A stretch of DNA of 18,013 nt from Methanobacteriota archaeon (GTDB lineage Archaea; Thermoplasmatota; Thermoplasmata; Methanomassiliicoccales; Methanomethylophilaceae), in NCBI GenBank assembly GCA_029574055.1, contig JAKQBQ010000124.1, forward strand, positions 1 to 18,013, in the 5' to 3' direction. Shown here piece after piece: positions 1 through 6,471 of this stretch. The notes under the pieces are model-generated. The model saw only the letters and a program-made list of their open reading frames with translations, searched no databases and was not told the DNA's origin. The position numbers and the translations under genes are program-made. Numbering within the stretch: the first letter of the stretch is position 1; each line of letters opens with the position of its first letter.

Positions 1-984
1 GGGATCGATCTTTCCATCATACTGTTCGCGGGTTTGTATCTCCTGCCGAACTTCATGGTGGAACTGGCCGCCGTGCTGATAATCTACACCTACAAAGGCA
101 ACATCTACGGGCTGATATCGGGGATAGCGCGCATAAAGGACACATATGTGAACGGCGAGCTTGCCGCGAAGCGCATAAACGACATCCTGCAAGCTCCTCC
201 CGGAGAGGTGGACACCTTTGGCGACCAACCCATCAACGGCAGGATAGAGGAGATAGAGTTCCGGAACGTCTCCTTCGAATATGCAAAGGACAAGAAAGTG
301 CTGAAAGACGTGAGCTTCAAGATCGAGGGAGCGGGCATAATAGGGTTTGTCGGCAAGAGCGGCAGCGGGAAATCCACTATCTTCAGTTTGCTGGCAAGGT
401 TCTATAACCCGGTCGGAGGCAGCATCCTGATAAACGGGATGGAAATATCCACGCTGGCGGAGGACGATGTCCGCAGGAATATAACGCCGGTGCTTCAGGA
501 TCCCTACATCTTCAACGACACGGTGATGAACAACCTGCTTTTCGTACGCCCGGATGCTACTTACGAAGAGGTCGTGGAAGCCTGCCGCGCAGCGCGCATC
601 CATGATGAGATAGAGGAGATGAGCGACGGCTACGACACGGTGATAGGGGAGAACGGGGCCACTATCTCCGGCGGGCAGAAGCAGCGGCTGGAGATAGCCC
701 GCATACTCCTGAAGGACCCGGAGGTGATGATGTTCGACGAAGCCACGAGCGCGCTCGACAAGAACAATCTGGAACTGATCAACGATCTTATGATAGAATT
801 GAGCAAAGAGAGGATCATACTCGTTATTGCGCACCGCCTCAGCATCATGCGCCGCTGCGACAGGGTCGTGGTGCTGGATGATGGAAGGATCGTTGCGTCC
901 GCTCCGCACGATGAGCTGATGAGAACCTGCGAGTATTACAGGGAATTGTTCAGAAGGAACACCGGCGCAGAGCAGCCTAAATGA
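1..984 (+). CDS. ABC exporter, fused permease/ATPase type, 3' part
   Basis: The reading frame is open from base 1, so the gene begins before the window; 327 residues are visible. The first ~45 residues are hydrophobic (end of the transmembrane domain, including an LYLLPNFMVELAAVLIIYTY-like stretch), followed by a complete nucleotide-binding domain: Walker A GKSGSGKST (visible residues ~118-126), Q-loop in VLQDPYIFND (~166), signature SGGQKQR (~223), Walker B VMMFDEATSALD (~242) and the switch histidine in IAHRLS. This domain order is that of MsbA/LmrA-type exporters, which hydrolyse ATP to move lipids, peptides or drugs outward across the cytoplasmic membrane; the substrate cannot be told from the ATPase half. 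Many such proteins work as heterodimers, so a partner gene may lie upstream of the window. A T-run follows the stop, and the next ABC genes have their own promoter, so they are probably not in the same operon. Confidence 0.93.
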   Translation, partial: GIDLSIILFAGLYLLPNFMVELAAVLIIYTYKGNIYGLISGIARIKDTYVNGELAAKRINDILQAPPGEVDTFGDQPINGRIEEIEFRNVSFEYAKDKKVLKDVSFKIEGAGIIGFVGKSGSGKSTIFSLLARFYNPVGGSILINGMEISTLAEDDVRRNITPVLQDPYIFNDTVMNNLLFVRPDATYEEVVEACRAARIHDEIEEMSDGYDTVIGENGATISGGQKQRLEIARILLKDPEVMMFDEATSALDKNNLELINDLMIELSKERIILVIAHRLSIMRRCDRVVVLDDGRIVASAPHDELMRTCEYYRELFRRNTGAEQPK

Positions 985-1049
985 GAGCGGCGGCAGCCGG
1001 ATCGGCATGAAAAAAGTTCGCATTGCAGGATGGCCATGACCTCTTCTCT

Positions 1050-1071
1050 ATTGTTTTTACAATGATTTTTT
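1050..1071 (+). terminator. Weak hairpin and T-run after the ABC exporter
   Basis: A 5-bp stem (ATTGT/ACAAT, 4-nt loop) is followed after two bases by six Ts. Archaeal RNA polymerase often stops at T-runs, so this is a plausible end for the upstream exporter transcript 66 bases after its stop codon. The stem is too short to be convincing on its own. Confidence 0.4.
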
Positions 1072-1090
1072 AGGTAAATATCATGTTATT

Positions 1091-1109
1091 TTTGTAGTAC
1101 AACTACAAA
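1091..1109. promoter_or_regulatory. 19-bp perfect palindrome, candidate operator
   Basis: TTTGTAGTACAACTACAAA: two perfect 8-base arms around a 3-base centre, in the intergenic space between the ABC exporter and the ABC-2 exporter operon. It lies about 70 bases upstream of the likely TATA box of the downstream operon. The size and symmetry fit a dimeric repressor or activator site; which regulator binds is not known. The half-site TAGT/ACTA also occurs, in the opposite arrangement, in the promoter of the HxlR gene downstream. Confidence 0.45.
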
Positions 1110-1179
1110 TTTTACACAAGAATTGAAGCACTTTCTCATCAAAAGACGCGACCATCCCGCAGCGCGGTCCTGTCAATTG

Positions 1180-1188
1180 TTATATATT
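1180..1188 (+). promoter_or_regulatory. TATA box for the ABC-2 exporter operon
   Basis: TTATATATT lies about 32 bases before the proposed TTG start at 1216. With the usual archaeal spacing, transcription would begin near 1207-1214, giving a very short leader. This is the main reason for placing the start at 1216 and not at the upstream in-frame TTG at 1123, which would precede the TATA box. Confidence 0.55.
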
Positions 1189-1215
1189 TTGGACATATAT
1201 TCCAATTCGATACAT

Positions 1216-2088
1216 TTGGGCGGTTCTCCGGCAGACATAATAGTTGTCAAAGGTCTTGTGAAGAGGTTCGGGGACGAGGTTGCTATAGACGGTCTCGATC
1301 TTGTGGTCAGAGAGGGAGACATGTTCGGCTTCCTCGGACCCAACGGTGCGGGTAAGACCGCAGCTGTGAGAGTGATCTCCACGCTGACGAATTTCCAGGA
1401 AGGCGAGATCACTGTCGGAGGATACGACATCCTCAAAGAGCCGAAGAAAGCTAAGAGACTGATGGGAGTGATCCAGCAGCACATAAGCCTCGATAAAGAC
1501 CTCACCGTGAGGGAGAACATGATGCATCATGCGCTGATGTACAAGATACCTCCGGGAGAGAGGAAGAAGAGGATCGAGGCTCTCGCCGGATACGTCGGGC
1601 TGGAAGAATACATGGACCGGACCATCGATTCCCTTTCCGGAGGATGGAAGAAAAGGGCAGCCATAGTATGCTCGATACTGCATGAGCCGAAGATCCTGTT
1701 CCTCGATGAGCCCACCGTCGGGCTGGATATCCAGGCGAGGAGGCTGCTGTGGGACCTCATTAGGAAGCTGAACGACGGCGGAACGACGATCTTCCTTACT
1801 TCGCATTACATAGAGGAGATAGAGGCCCTCTGCGATACGGTGGGGGTGATAGACAAAGGCAAGCTGATAGCTTACGGGACGCCCCCCGACCTTTGCAACA
1901 AGATAGGGTCCACCGCCGTTGAGTATTACAGCCCCCACCACACAACCGAATACAGATACTTCCCGTCAAGGAACGAGGCCAACGAGTTCGCGTCCACTCT
2001 CGGAAGCGAATATACCGTGATCATAAGGAACACCAGCCTTGAGGACTGCTTCGTCGAGCTCACAGGCAAGAAAGTGGAGGACGGCTGA
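1216..2088 (+). CDS. ABC-2 type transporter ATP-binding protein (DrrA-like)
   Basis: A 290-residue cytoplasmic ATPase that powers the permease encoded next to it. Visible motifs are Walker A GPNGAGKT (residues 41-48), Q-loop near IQQHISLDKDLTVRENM, signature LSGGW (~140), Walker B ILFLDEPTVGLD (~157-168) and the switch histidine in FLTSHYIEEIE, followed by the C-terminal extension usual in DrrA/CcmA-type subunits of drug, polysaccharide or lipid exporters. Two details are slightly off-consensus: LSGGW where LSGGQ is usual, and GKTAA where GKTTT is usual. No ATG is available at the N-terminus; TTG at 1216 is chosen because it gives a family-typical start and lies just downstream of a TATA box. 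The stop overlaps the ATG of the permease gene (TGATG), indicating coupled translation. Confidence 0.9.
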   Translation: MGGSPADIIVVKGLVKRFGDEVAIDGLDLVVREGDMFGFLGPNGAGKTAAVRVISTLTNFQEGEITVGGYDILKEPKKAKRLMGVIQQHISLDKDLTVRENMMHHALMYKIPPGERKKRIEALAGYVGLEEYMDRTIDSLSGGWKKRAAIVCSILHEPKILFLDEPTVGLDIQARRLLWDLIRKLNDGGTTIFLTSHYIEEIEALCDTVGVIDKGKLIAYGTPPDLCNKIGSTAVEYYSPHHTTEYRYFPSRNEANEFASTLGSEYTVIIRNTSLEDCFVELTGKKVEDG

Positions 2089-2840
2089 TGATCGAGTTCT
2101 TCAGGGAGGTCTATTACGTAGCATGGGGGGACATGAAGTTCATGAAGCACAATGTCTACAATCTCCTTATAGCCAGCATCATGGGCCCCCTGCTGTATCT
2201 TCTGGCGTTCGGCTTCGGGCTGGGGAGGGGGATGGAGATAGACGGCATCCCATACATTGCGTTCGTCATACCCGGCATAGCAGCTTTGACATGTCTCTCC
2301 ACGCCGTTCTCTTCGGTCTCTACAAGGCTTAACATCCAGCGGCTGTACTATCGCTCCTTGGACGAAACACTCATGTGCCCGCTGAGCATACCTGCGGTGG
2401 TCTTGGGAAAGAGCCTGCACGGGGTGATAAGAGGGCTCATCGCTTCAAGCATCATCTTTGCCATAGGGATCGCTCTGGCGCCGGATCATTTGAGTTTGAC
2501 CGTTCTTTATGTTGTATGCATCCTGCTGTCATGTTTCACATTCTCTTTCCTCGGAGTGACCGCAGCATTGCTGGCGAACACGCATCAGGCCATGGCGACC
2601 TTCAGCAATCTTGTGATCCTGCCCATGACGTTCCTGTGCGGGACATTTTTCGCGGTGGATGCCCTCCCGCCCGTATTCCAGGCGGCTTTATACGCTCTTC
2701 CTCTGACACATACCAGCGTCACGGTCAGGGCGGCGACGCTGGGATGGGACTTCCCATGGGTGTCGCTGATGGTGCTGCTGTTCTGCTGCGTACTGTTCTT
2801 TGCTGTCAACGTGTACCTCATAAAGAAAAAAAGAGTTTGA
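2088..2840 (+). CDS. ABC-2 type transporter permease
   Basis: A 250-residue integral membrane protein with about six hydrophobic segments (roughly residues 25-47, 57-78, 103-128, 135-160, 168-190 and 224-245) and a short basic C-terminus (IKKKRV), the layout of the ABC-2/NodJ/DrrB permease family. The long loop before segment 3 (STRLNIQRLYYRSLDETLMCPLS) corresponds to the conserved family region containing the 'LdelLvtPls' motif. It forms the membrane channel for the ATPase encoded immediately upstream, with which it shares a TGATG stop/start overlap. The substrate is unknown; members export drugs, polysaccharides, heme or lipids. Confidence 0.9.
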   Translation: MIEFFREVYYVAWGDMKFMKHNVYNLLIASIMGPLLYLLAFGFGLGRGMEIDGIPYIAFVIPGIAALTCLSTPFSSVSTRLNIQRLYYRSLDETLMCPLSIPAVVLGKSLHGVIRGLIASSIIFAIGIALAPDHLSLTVLYVVCILLSCFTFSFLGVTAALLANTHQAMATFSNLVILPMTFLCGTFFAVDALPPVFQAALYALPLTHTSVTVRAATLGWDFPWVSLMVLLFCCVLFFAVNVYLIKKKRV

Positions 2841-2855
2841 AGATTCAAACCTTTT
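2835..2855 (+). terminator. Hairpin with T-rich tail at the end of the permease gene
   Basis: GTTTGAA and TTCAAAC form a 7-bp inverted repeat separated by two bases and followed by CTTTTA. It overlaps the permease stop codon. It would end the ABC-2 operon before the convergent HxlR gene. Confidence 0.45.
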
Positions 2856-2976
2856 ATGATCCTTTCGCCTTCTTCGAGTTCTTTCATAACAGATCCCGGC
2901 TCAGTGTGCTGTTGGGATATTTTGGGCAACAGGTCAAAGACCCCGCCGCCGCAATGCCGGCATCGGAAAGATAGAT

Positions 2977-3363
2977 TCAATGAGCCAGAGCTTCACTGCC
3001 GGGTATGATCACGCCCTCATCGAAATGGACATTGCAGCTCAGCACGTTCTCCAACCCCCATTCGGCAAGTGCTTTCAGCGCAGGGATCAGCGTCTTCCCT
3101 CTTTCCGATATGGAATACTCTACGCACACGGGGACCTCCGCTTTGACGTTCCTTATTATCAACCCGTCCTCCTCCAGCTCCCTGAGCTGTTTGGTTAGGA
3201 TCCTTGGAGAGACTCCGTCAAGCTCTTTCATGAGCTGATTGAATCTGAGCGTCCCCTTAATATGAAGCTTGCAAAGGATAGGGGTCTTCCATCTTCCCTC
3301 GATGATGGCCATCGCTGCATCCAAAGCGCAGTCTATCCTCGGTCCGCGGGGTCTGTCCTCCAT
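2977..3363 (-). CDS. HxlR-family winged-helix transcriptional regulator
   Basis: A 128-residue DNA-binding protein of the HxlR/MarR-like family. The HxlR pattern is clear: Cys12 near the N-terminus, IIEGRWKTPILCKL, LRFNQLMKELDGVSPRILTKQLRELEEDGLIIR (recognition helix and start of the wing), then VEYSISERGKTLIPALKALAEWG. Family members often sense electrophiles, disulfide stress or aromatic compounds through the N-terminal cysteine and control an adjacent oxidoreductase gene. Here a flavoprotein gene diverges from it, so it probably controls that gene and itself. An ATG at 3402 would add 13 residues, but it abuts the TATA-like box at 3403-3411; the ATG at 3363 leaves room for a transcript start near 3380, so it is preferred. 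The gene converges with the ABC-2 permease gene. Confidence 0.88.
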   Translation of the reverse strand: MEDRPRGPRIDCALDAAMAIIEGRWKTPILCKLHIKGTLRFNQLMKELDGVSPRILTKQLRELEEDGLIIRNVKAEVPVCVEYSISERGKTLIPALKALAEWGLENVLSCNVHFDEGVIIPGSEALAH

Positions 3364-3401
3364 GGTATCGGTTATGTGTTCAAGATATTTATTAACAATC
3401 A

Positions 3402-3429
3402 TTATATACAGTTACTATCATTTTGTTAG
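3402..3429. promoter_or_regulatory. Shared divergent promoter with possible HxlR operator
   Basis: TTATATACA at 3402-3410 reads as a TATA-like box in both directions, serving the HxlR gene on the - strand and the flavoprotein gene on the + strand. Beside it, ACTATCATTTTGTTAGT (3413-3429) has 4-base inverted arms ACTA/TAGT around nine bases. A regulator bound there would sit just downstream of the + strand TATA box and just upstream of the - strand one. The promoter reading is well supported by spacing; the operator is inference. Confidence 0.5.
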
Positions 3430-3439
3430 TGGAGATAAA

Positions 3440-3988
3440 ATGTCGATTGTGGCAATAGTAGCAAGCCCCAGGAAAAAGGGGAACACGAACAAGATCATAG
3501 AGGCAATGGCAGAAGGAGCAAAGAAGAACGGCAAGGATGTTAAGATCTATCATCTCAACGCTCTGACCAACGCGAAAGGGTGCCAGGCGTGCATGGCATG
3601 CAAAACCTCTGTCGGATGCGCCGTGAAAGACGACAACGGGGAGATACTGAAGGCCATAAGGGATTGCGAAGGCCTGATCCTGTCCACACCCAATTATTTC
3701 GGGGAGGCGAGCGGGCAGTTCAGGCTCCTCCAGGACAGGTTCTACAGCTTCATCGGGGCGGACTTCGTTCCCAACATAGAACCGAAGAAGCTTGTGGTCG
3801 TTGTGAGCTGCGGCGGCCCCGCGGCAGGCGGCGACGCGCTGGCAGACAAGATCGAGGGATCGATGGTGAAATATTTCAAATTCGAGCCCATAGCCAGGAT
3901 GGTAATACCGAATGCGACCCCGATAGACACCGTTGCGAATGATCCTGAGATCCTGGAAAAGGCCGCGGCGATCGGGAAGAAATTCTGA
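3440..3988 (+). CDS. Flavodoxin-fold oxidoreductase with compact cysteine motif (iron-sulfur flavoprotein-like)
   Basis: A 182-residue protein of the NADPH-dependent FMN reductase/iron-sulfur flavoprotein superfamily. The N-terminus has the phosphate-binding loop SPRKKGNTNK (residues 9-18), and residues 48-60 form C-x2-C-x2-C-x5-C (GCQACMACKTSVGC), which matches the compact cluster motif of the methanogen iron-sulfur flavoprotein Isf. STPNYFGEASGQF follows as the flavin-binding loop. Isf proteins reduce O2 or H2O2 or pass electrons from ferredoxin; related proteins without a cluster reduce quinones or flavins. The ATG at 3440 is preceded by GGAG at a 5-base spacing. The gene is divergent from the HxlR regulator, which suggests a redox- or electrophile-inducible unit. 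A strong hairpin follows the stop. Confidence 0.85.
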   Translation: MSIVAIVASPRKKGNTNKIIEAMAEGAKKNGKDVKIYHLNALTNAKGCQACMACKTSVGCAVKDDNGEILKAIRDCEGLILSTPNYFGEASGQFRLLQDRFYSFIGADFVPNIEPKKLVVVVSCGGPAAGGDALADKIEGSMVKYFKFEPIARMVIPNATPIDTVANDPEILEKAAAIGKKF

Positions 3989-3995
3989 TCAAATC

Positions 3996-4022
3996 GTCCC
4001 GCCTCGCGGCGGGACTCTTTTA
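3996..4022 (+). terminator. Strong GC-rich hairpin terminator after the flavoprotein gene
   Basis: GTCCCGCC and GGCGGGAC form a perfect 8-bp stem with a TCGC loop (3996-4015), followed by TCTTTTAAT. It lies between convergent genes, and the tail overlaps the stop codon of the Sel1 gene; AAAAGA on the other side means it may also work for the opposite strand. Confidence 0.75.
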
Positions 4023-5630
4023 ATCAAATTTTTCTGTTGGGTCGAGTCTTAAAAGAGCCTCTTTTGCATCTTCATTCCCTTGTTTCGCCGAGAATCTGTA
4101 CCACATTGCGGCATTCTGCACGCTTTGGGGAACTCCTCTTCCCTCTTCATACATAATGCCGAGTTCGTACTGCGCGTCAGGATCCCCCTGTTCGGCAGCC
4201 AGCCTGTACCATTTCGCCGCCTCCTCATCGCTTTGGGGAACTCCTCTTCCATCCTCATACATGACGCCGAGATTGTATTGGGCGGTAGGATACCCCTGCT
4301 CGGCCGAAAGGGTATACCATCTTATGGCCTCTTCATCGCTTTGCGGGACACCCTCCCCGTTCTGGTACATTATGCCGAGGTTGCATTGTGCGTCCGGGAC
4401 CCCCTGTTCCGAAGAAAGCATGTACCACTTCACCGCCTCCTCATCGCTTTGCGGGACCCCCAACCCATTCCTGTACATCCAGCCGATGTTGAACTGCGCG
4501 TCAGGATTCCCCTTATCGGCGGAGAGCCTGAACCATCTCGCGGCCTCTTCGTCGCTTTGGGGGACTCCTCTTCCATTATAGTGCATCAGCCCGAGGTTGT
4601 ATTGCGCATCCTCGTCTTCTTGCCGGGCGGAGAGCGTATACCATCTCAGCGCCTCATCATCATTCCGAGGGACCCCTTTGCCTTCATAATATGCTGTTCC
4701 TAGACGGTTCTGCGCGTCAGGATCCCCCTGCTCTGCAGCCTGCCTATACCACCTGACCGCCTCGGCATAGCTCTGCGGGACGCCTGCTCCGTTCTCGTAC
4801 ATCCAGCCGAGGTTCGTCTGCGCGTCGGGATCCCCTTGTTCGGCAGCCAGCCTATACCACTTGGCCGCCTCGGCATCGCTCTGCGGCACGCCCGTTCCTT
4901 CATAGTACATCAGACCCAGCTGGAACTGCGAATACGGGATCCCCTGTTCCGCGGAGAGCCTGAACCATTTCAATGCCTCTTCGTTGCTTTGAGGCACCCC
5001 CGCCCCTTCAAGATACATCATCCCAAGGTTGTGCCGCGCCCTCGGGTTCCCCTGTTCCGCGGAAAGCCTGAACCATTTTGCCGCTTGGGAATCATCCTGA
5101 AGGACGCCCTTCCCTTCTTTGAACATCCACCCAAGGTTGAATTGCGCCAGATCGCTTCCCTGTTCGGCCGACTGTCTATACAATATGGCCGCTTCCACAT
5201 AGCTCTTGGTCACGCCTCTTCCGTCCTGGTACATCACGCCGAGGTTGTGCTGCGCCTTTGGGTTTCCCTGTTCTGCGGACTTCTTAAACCAACATGCAGC
5301 TTCGAATTCGTTCTTGGGAACGCCCATTCCCTTCTCGTACATCAAACCGATATTGAACTGCGCGTCGGGATCCCCCTGTTCGGCGGCAAGCAGGTACCAC
5401 TTAGCCGCCTCTTCATGATCCCGGGGGGTCCCTTCGCCGGCGCTGTACATCCAGCCGAGGCTGAACTGCGCTTCCGCGAATCCTTGTTCCGCTGATAACC
5501 TGAACCATTTCAACGCCTCGGCATCGTTCTGGGGCACGCCCCATCCGTTCCTGTACATCCTGCCAAGCTCGAACTGCGACTCTGGATCCCCGAATTCCGC
5601 CAATAACCTGACGTCCTCTTCCCTGACCAT
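4020..5630 (-). CDS. Sel1-repeat (TPR-like) protein, 14 repeats
   Basis: About 536 residues made almost wholly of 36-residue Sel1 repeats: I count 14 complete copies plus a half copy at the C-terminus, each with the pattern G(D/N)PDAQ-x-LG-x-MY-x2-G-x-GVPQS-x2-EA-x-(K/R)W-(Y/F)-x2-(S/A)AEQ. Sel1 repeats form right-handed alpha-solenoids that act as scaffolds for protein-protein contacts. No signal peptide or membrane segment is seen, so it should be cytoplasmic. The frame is open upstream to a GTG at 5711, but an AT-rich TATA-like box (CTTTTAAAG, 5711-5719) would lie on that start; the ATG at 5630 is the first in-frame start downstream and is preferred with moderate certainty. The partner and function are unknown. 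The divergent gene is a DtxR-type regulator. Confidence 0.88.
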   Translation of the reverse strand: MVREEDVRLLAEFGDPESQFELGRMYRNGWGVPQNDAEALKWFRLSAEQGFAEAQFSLGWMYSAGEGTPRDHEEAAKWYLLAAEQGDPDAQFNIGLMYEKGMGVPKNEFEAACWFKKSAEQGNPKAQHNLGVMYQDGRGVTKSYVEAAILYRQSAEQGSDLAQFNLGWMFKEGKGVLQDDSQAAKWFRLSAEQGNPRARHNLGMMYLEGAGVPQSNEEALKWFRLSAEQGIPYSQFQLGLMYYEGTGVPQSDAEAAKWYRLAAEQGDPDAQTNLGWMYENGAGVPQSYAEAVRWYRQAAEQGDPDAQNRLGTAYYEGKGVPRNDDEALRWYTLSARQEDEDAQYNLGLMHYNGRGVPQSDEEAARWFRLSADKGNPDAQFNIGWMYRNGLGVPQSDEEAVKWYMLSSEQGVPDAQCNLGIMYQNGEGVPQSDEEAIRWYTLSAEQGYPTAQYNLGVMYEDGRGVPQSDEEAAKWYRLAAEQGDPDAQYELGIMYEEGRGVPQSVQNAAMWYRFSAKQGNEDAKEALLRLDPTEKFD

Positions 5631-5751
5631 CGGAAAATCATTGCTGAGTTCGTTTATTATTCTTTGGAACGACCATTCGAAAACGACGCGGACCCTCAAG
5701 TATCCCTGCACTTTTAAAGTACTCGGGAGGCGGTCACGAATTGTTGGTGTT

Positions 5752-5768
5752 TCACGATCTGATCGTGA
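5752..5768. promoter_or_regulatory. 17-bp palindrome upstream of the DtxR-family gene, candidate operator
   Basis: TCACGATCTGATCGTGA: perfect 8-base arms around a single central base. It lies 38 bases before the proposed start of the DtxR-family gene, directly upstream of that gene's TATA box, and on the other side within about 35 bases of the Sel1 gene's TATA-like box. Its length and symmetry fit a dimeric regulator site. Autoregulation by the metal-dependent regulator is the simplest reading. Confidence 0.55.
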
Positions 5769-5777
5769 GTTCCTAAT

Positions 5778-5788
5778 GTTTATCTATA
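5778..5788 (+). promoter_or_regulatory. TATA box for the DtxR-family gene
   Basis: TGTTTATCTATATT-like AT-rich stretch centred near 5782, about 25 bases before the ATG at 5806. No Shine-Dalgarno site precedes the start, so the transcript is probably leaderless. Confidence 0.5.
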
Positions 5789-5805
5789 TTCCTCACTATA
5801 TCCGG

Positions 5806-6471
5806 ATGATGACCACCGGGAACCGCGAAGACTACCTCATCAATATACTCAGGCTGACGGAGGGGGAGAACACCACAAAGACCACCGAATTGGCCACATA
5901 CATGAGCGTCTCGCCTGCCAGCGTGACCGAGATGCTGAAGATACTCGCCAACGAAGGGCTTGTGGAGTATGAGAGGTACCGCGGCGTCAAGCTCACGGAG
6001 GAAGGCCTCGCTTACGCCAGGCTGATAAGGAAGAAGCACCACGTGCTTGAGAGCTTCCTCATAAACGTTCTGAATGTTGACAGGATGACCGCTCACAACG
6101 AGGCATGCAGGATGGAGCATGTCCTCTCCGAAGAGTCCGCAATTAAAATGTGCCAGATGATGGGAACGAAAGTGGACAGCGACTGCCAGATATGCTCCAC
6201 GCCCTGCAAGGCCGCTTCTTCAAAAGGAATAAGCATAATGGCGCCGGTCTCCGGCCTGAACCCCGGGGAAAGGGGGATAATATCCCATCTGAAGAATGAT
6301 GATCCCGTGATAGTGAAGAAGCTGATCATGATGGGGTTCATACCCGGCCGCGAACTCGTCTTCGACGAATTCGCAGCGGAAGAGGATGTAGCGATCGTGA
6401 CAGTCGAGAACACGATAATCGCTCTGGCCGCCGATCTGGCATCCTCTGTCTACGTGGACACGAGCGAATGA
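5806..6471 (+). CDS. DtxR/MntR-family metal-dependent transcriptional regulator with FeoA-like domain
   Basis: A 221-residue regulator with three parts: a winged helix (residues ~5-68, with TTELATYMSVSPASVTEMLKIL as helix-turn-helix), a dimerisation/metal domain (~70-125) and a C-terminal FeoA/SH3-like domain (~143-219). By comparison with DtxR, the primary-site ligands C-x2-E-H are present as Cys101, Glu104 and His105, while the position of DtxR Met10 is Asp9, as in MntR. The ancillary ligands His78, Glu82 and His97 are also present. Such proteins bind Fe(II) or Mn(II) and repress metal-uptake genes. A linker carries C-x2-C-x3-C (residues 127-134). The ATG at 5806 fits a leaderless transcript; an immediately following ATG (5809) is an alternative. 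The frame is open further upstream, but the operator and TATA box lie there. The stop abuts the gltX stop. Confidence 0.92.
   Translation: MMTTGNREDYLINILRLTEGENTTKTTELATYMSVSPASVTEMLKILANEGLVEYERYRGVKLTEEGLAYARLIRKKHHVLESFLINVLNVDRMTAHNEACRMEHVLSEESAIKMCQMMGTKVDSDCQICSTPCKAASSKGISIMAPVSGLNPGERGIISHLKNDDPVIVKKLIMMGFIPGRELVFDEFAAEEDVAIVTVENTIIALAADLASSVYVDTSE

Noticed and set aside
1123..1215. N-terminal extension of the ABC ATPase from the TTG at 1123
   Set aside because: It would start upstream of the TATA box at 1180 and adds 31 residues with no family resemblance.
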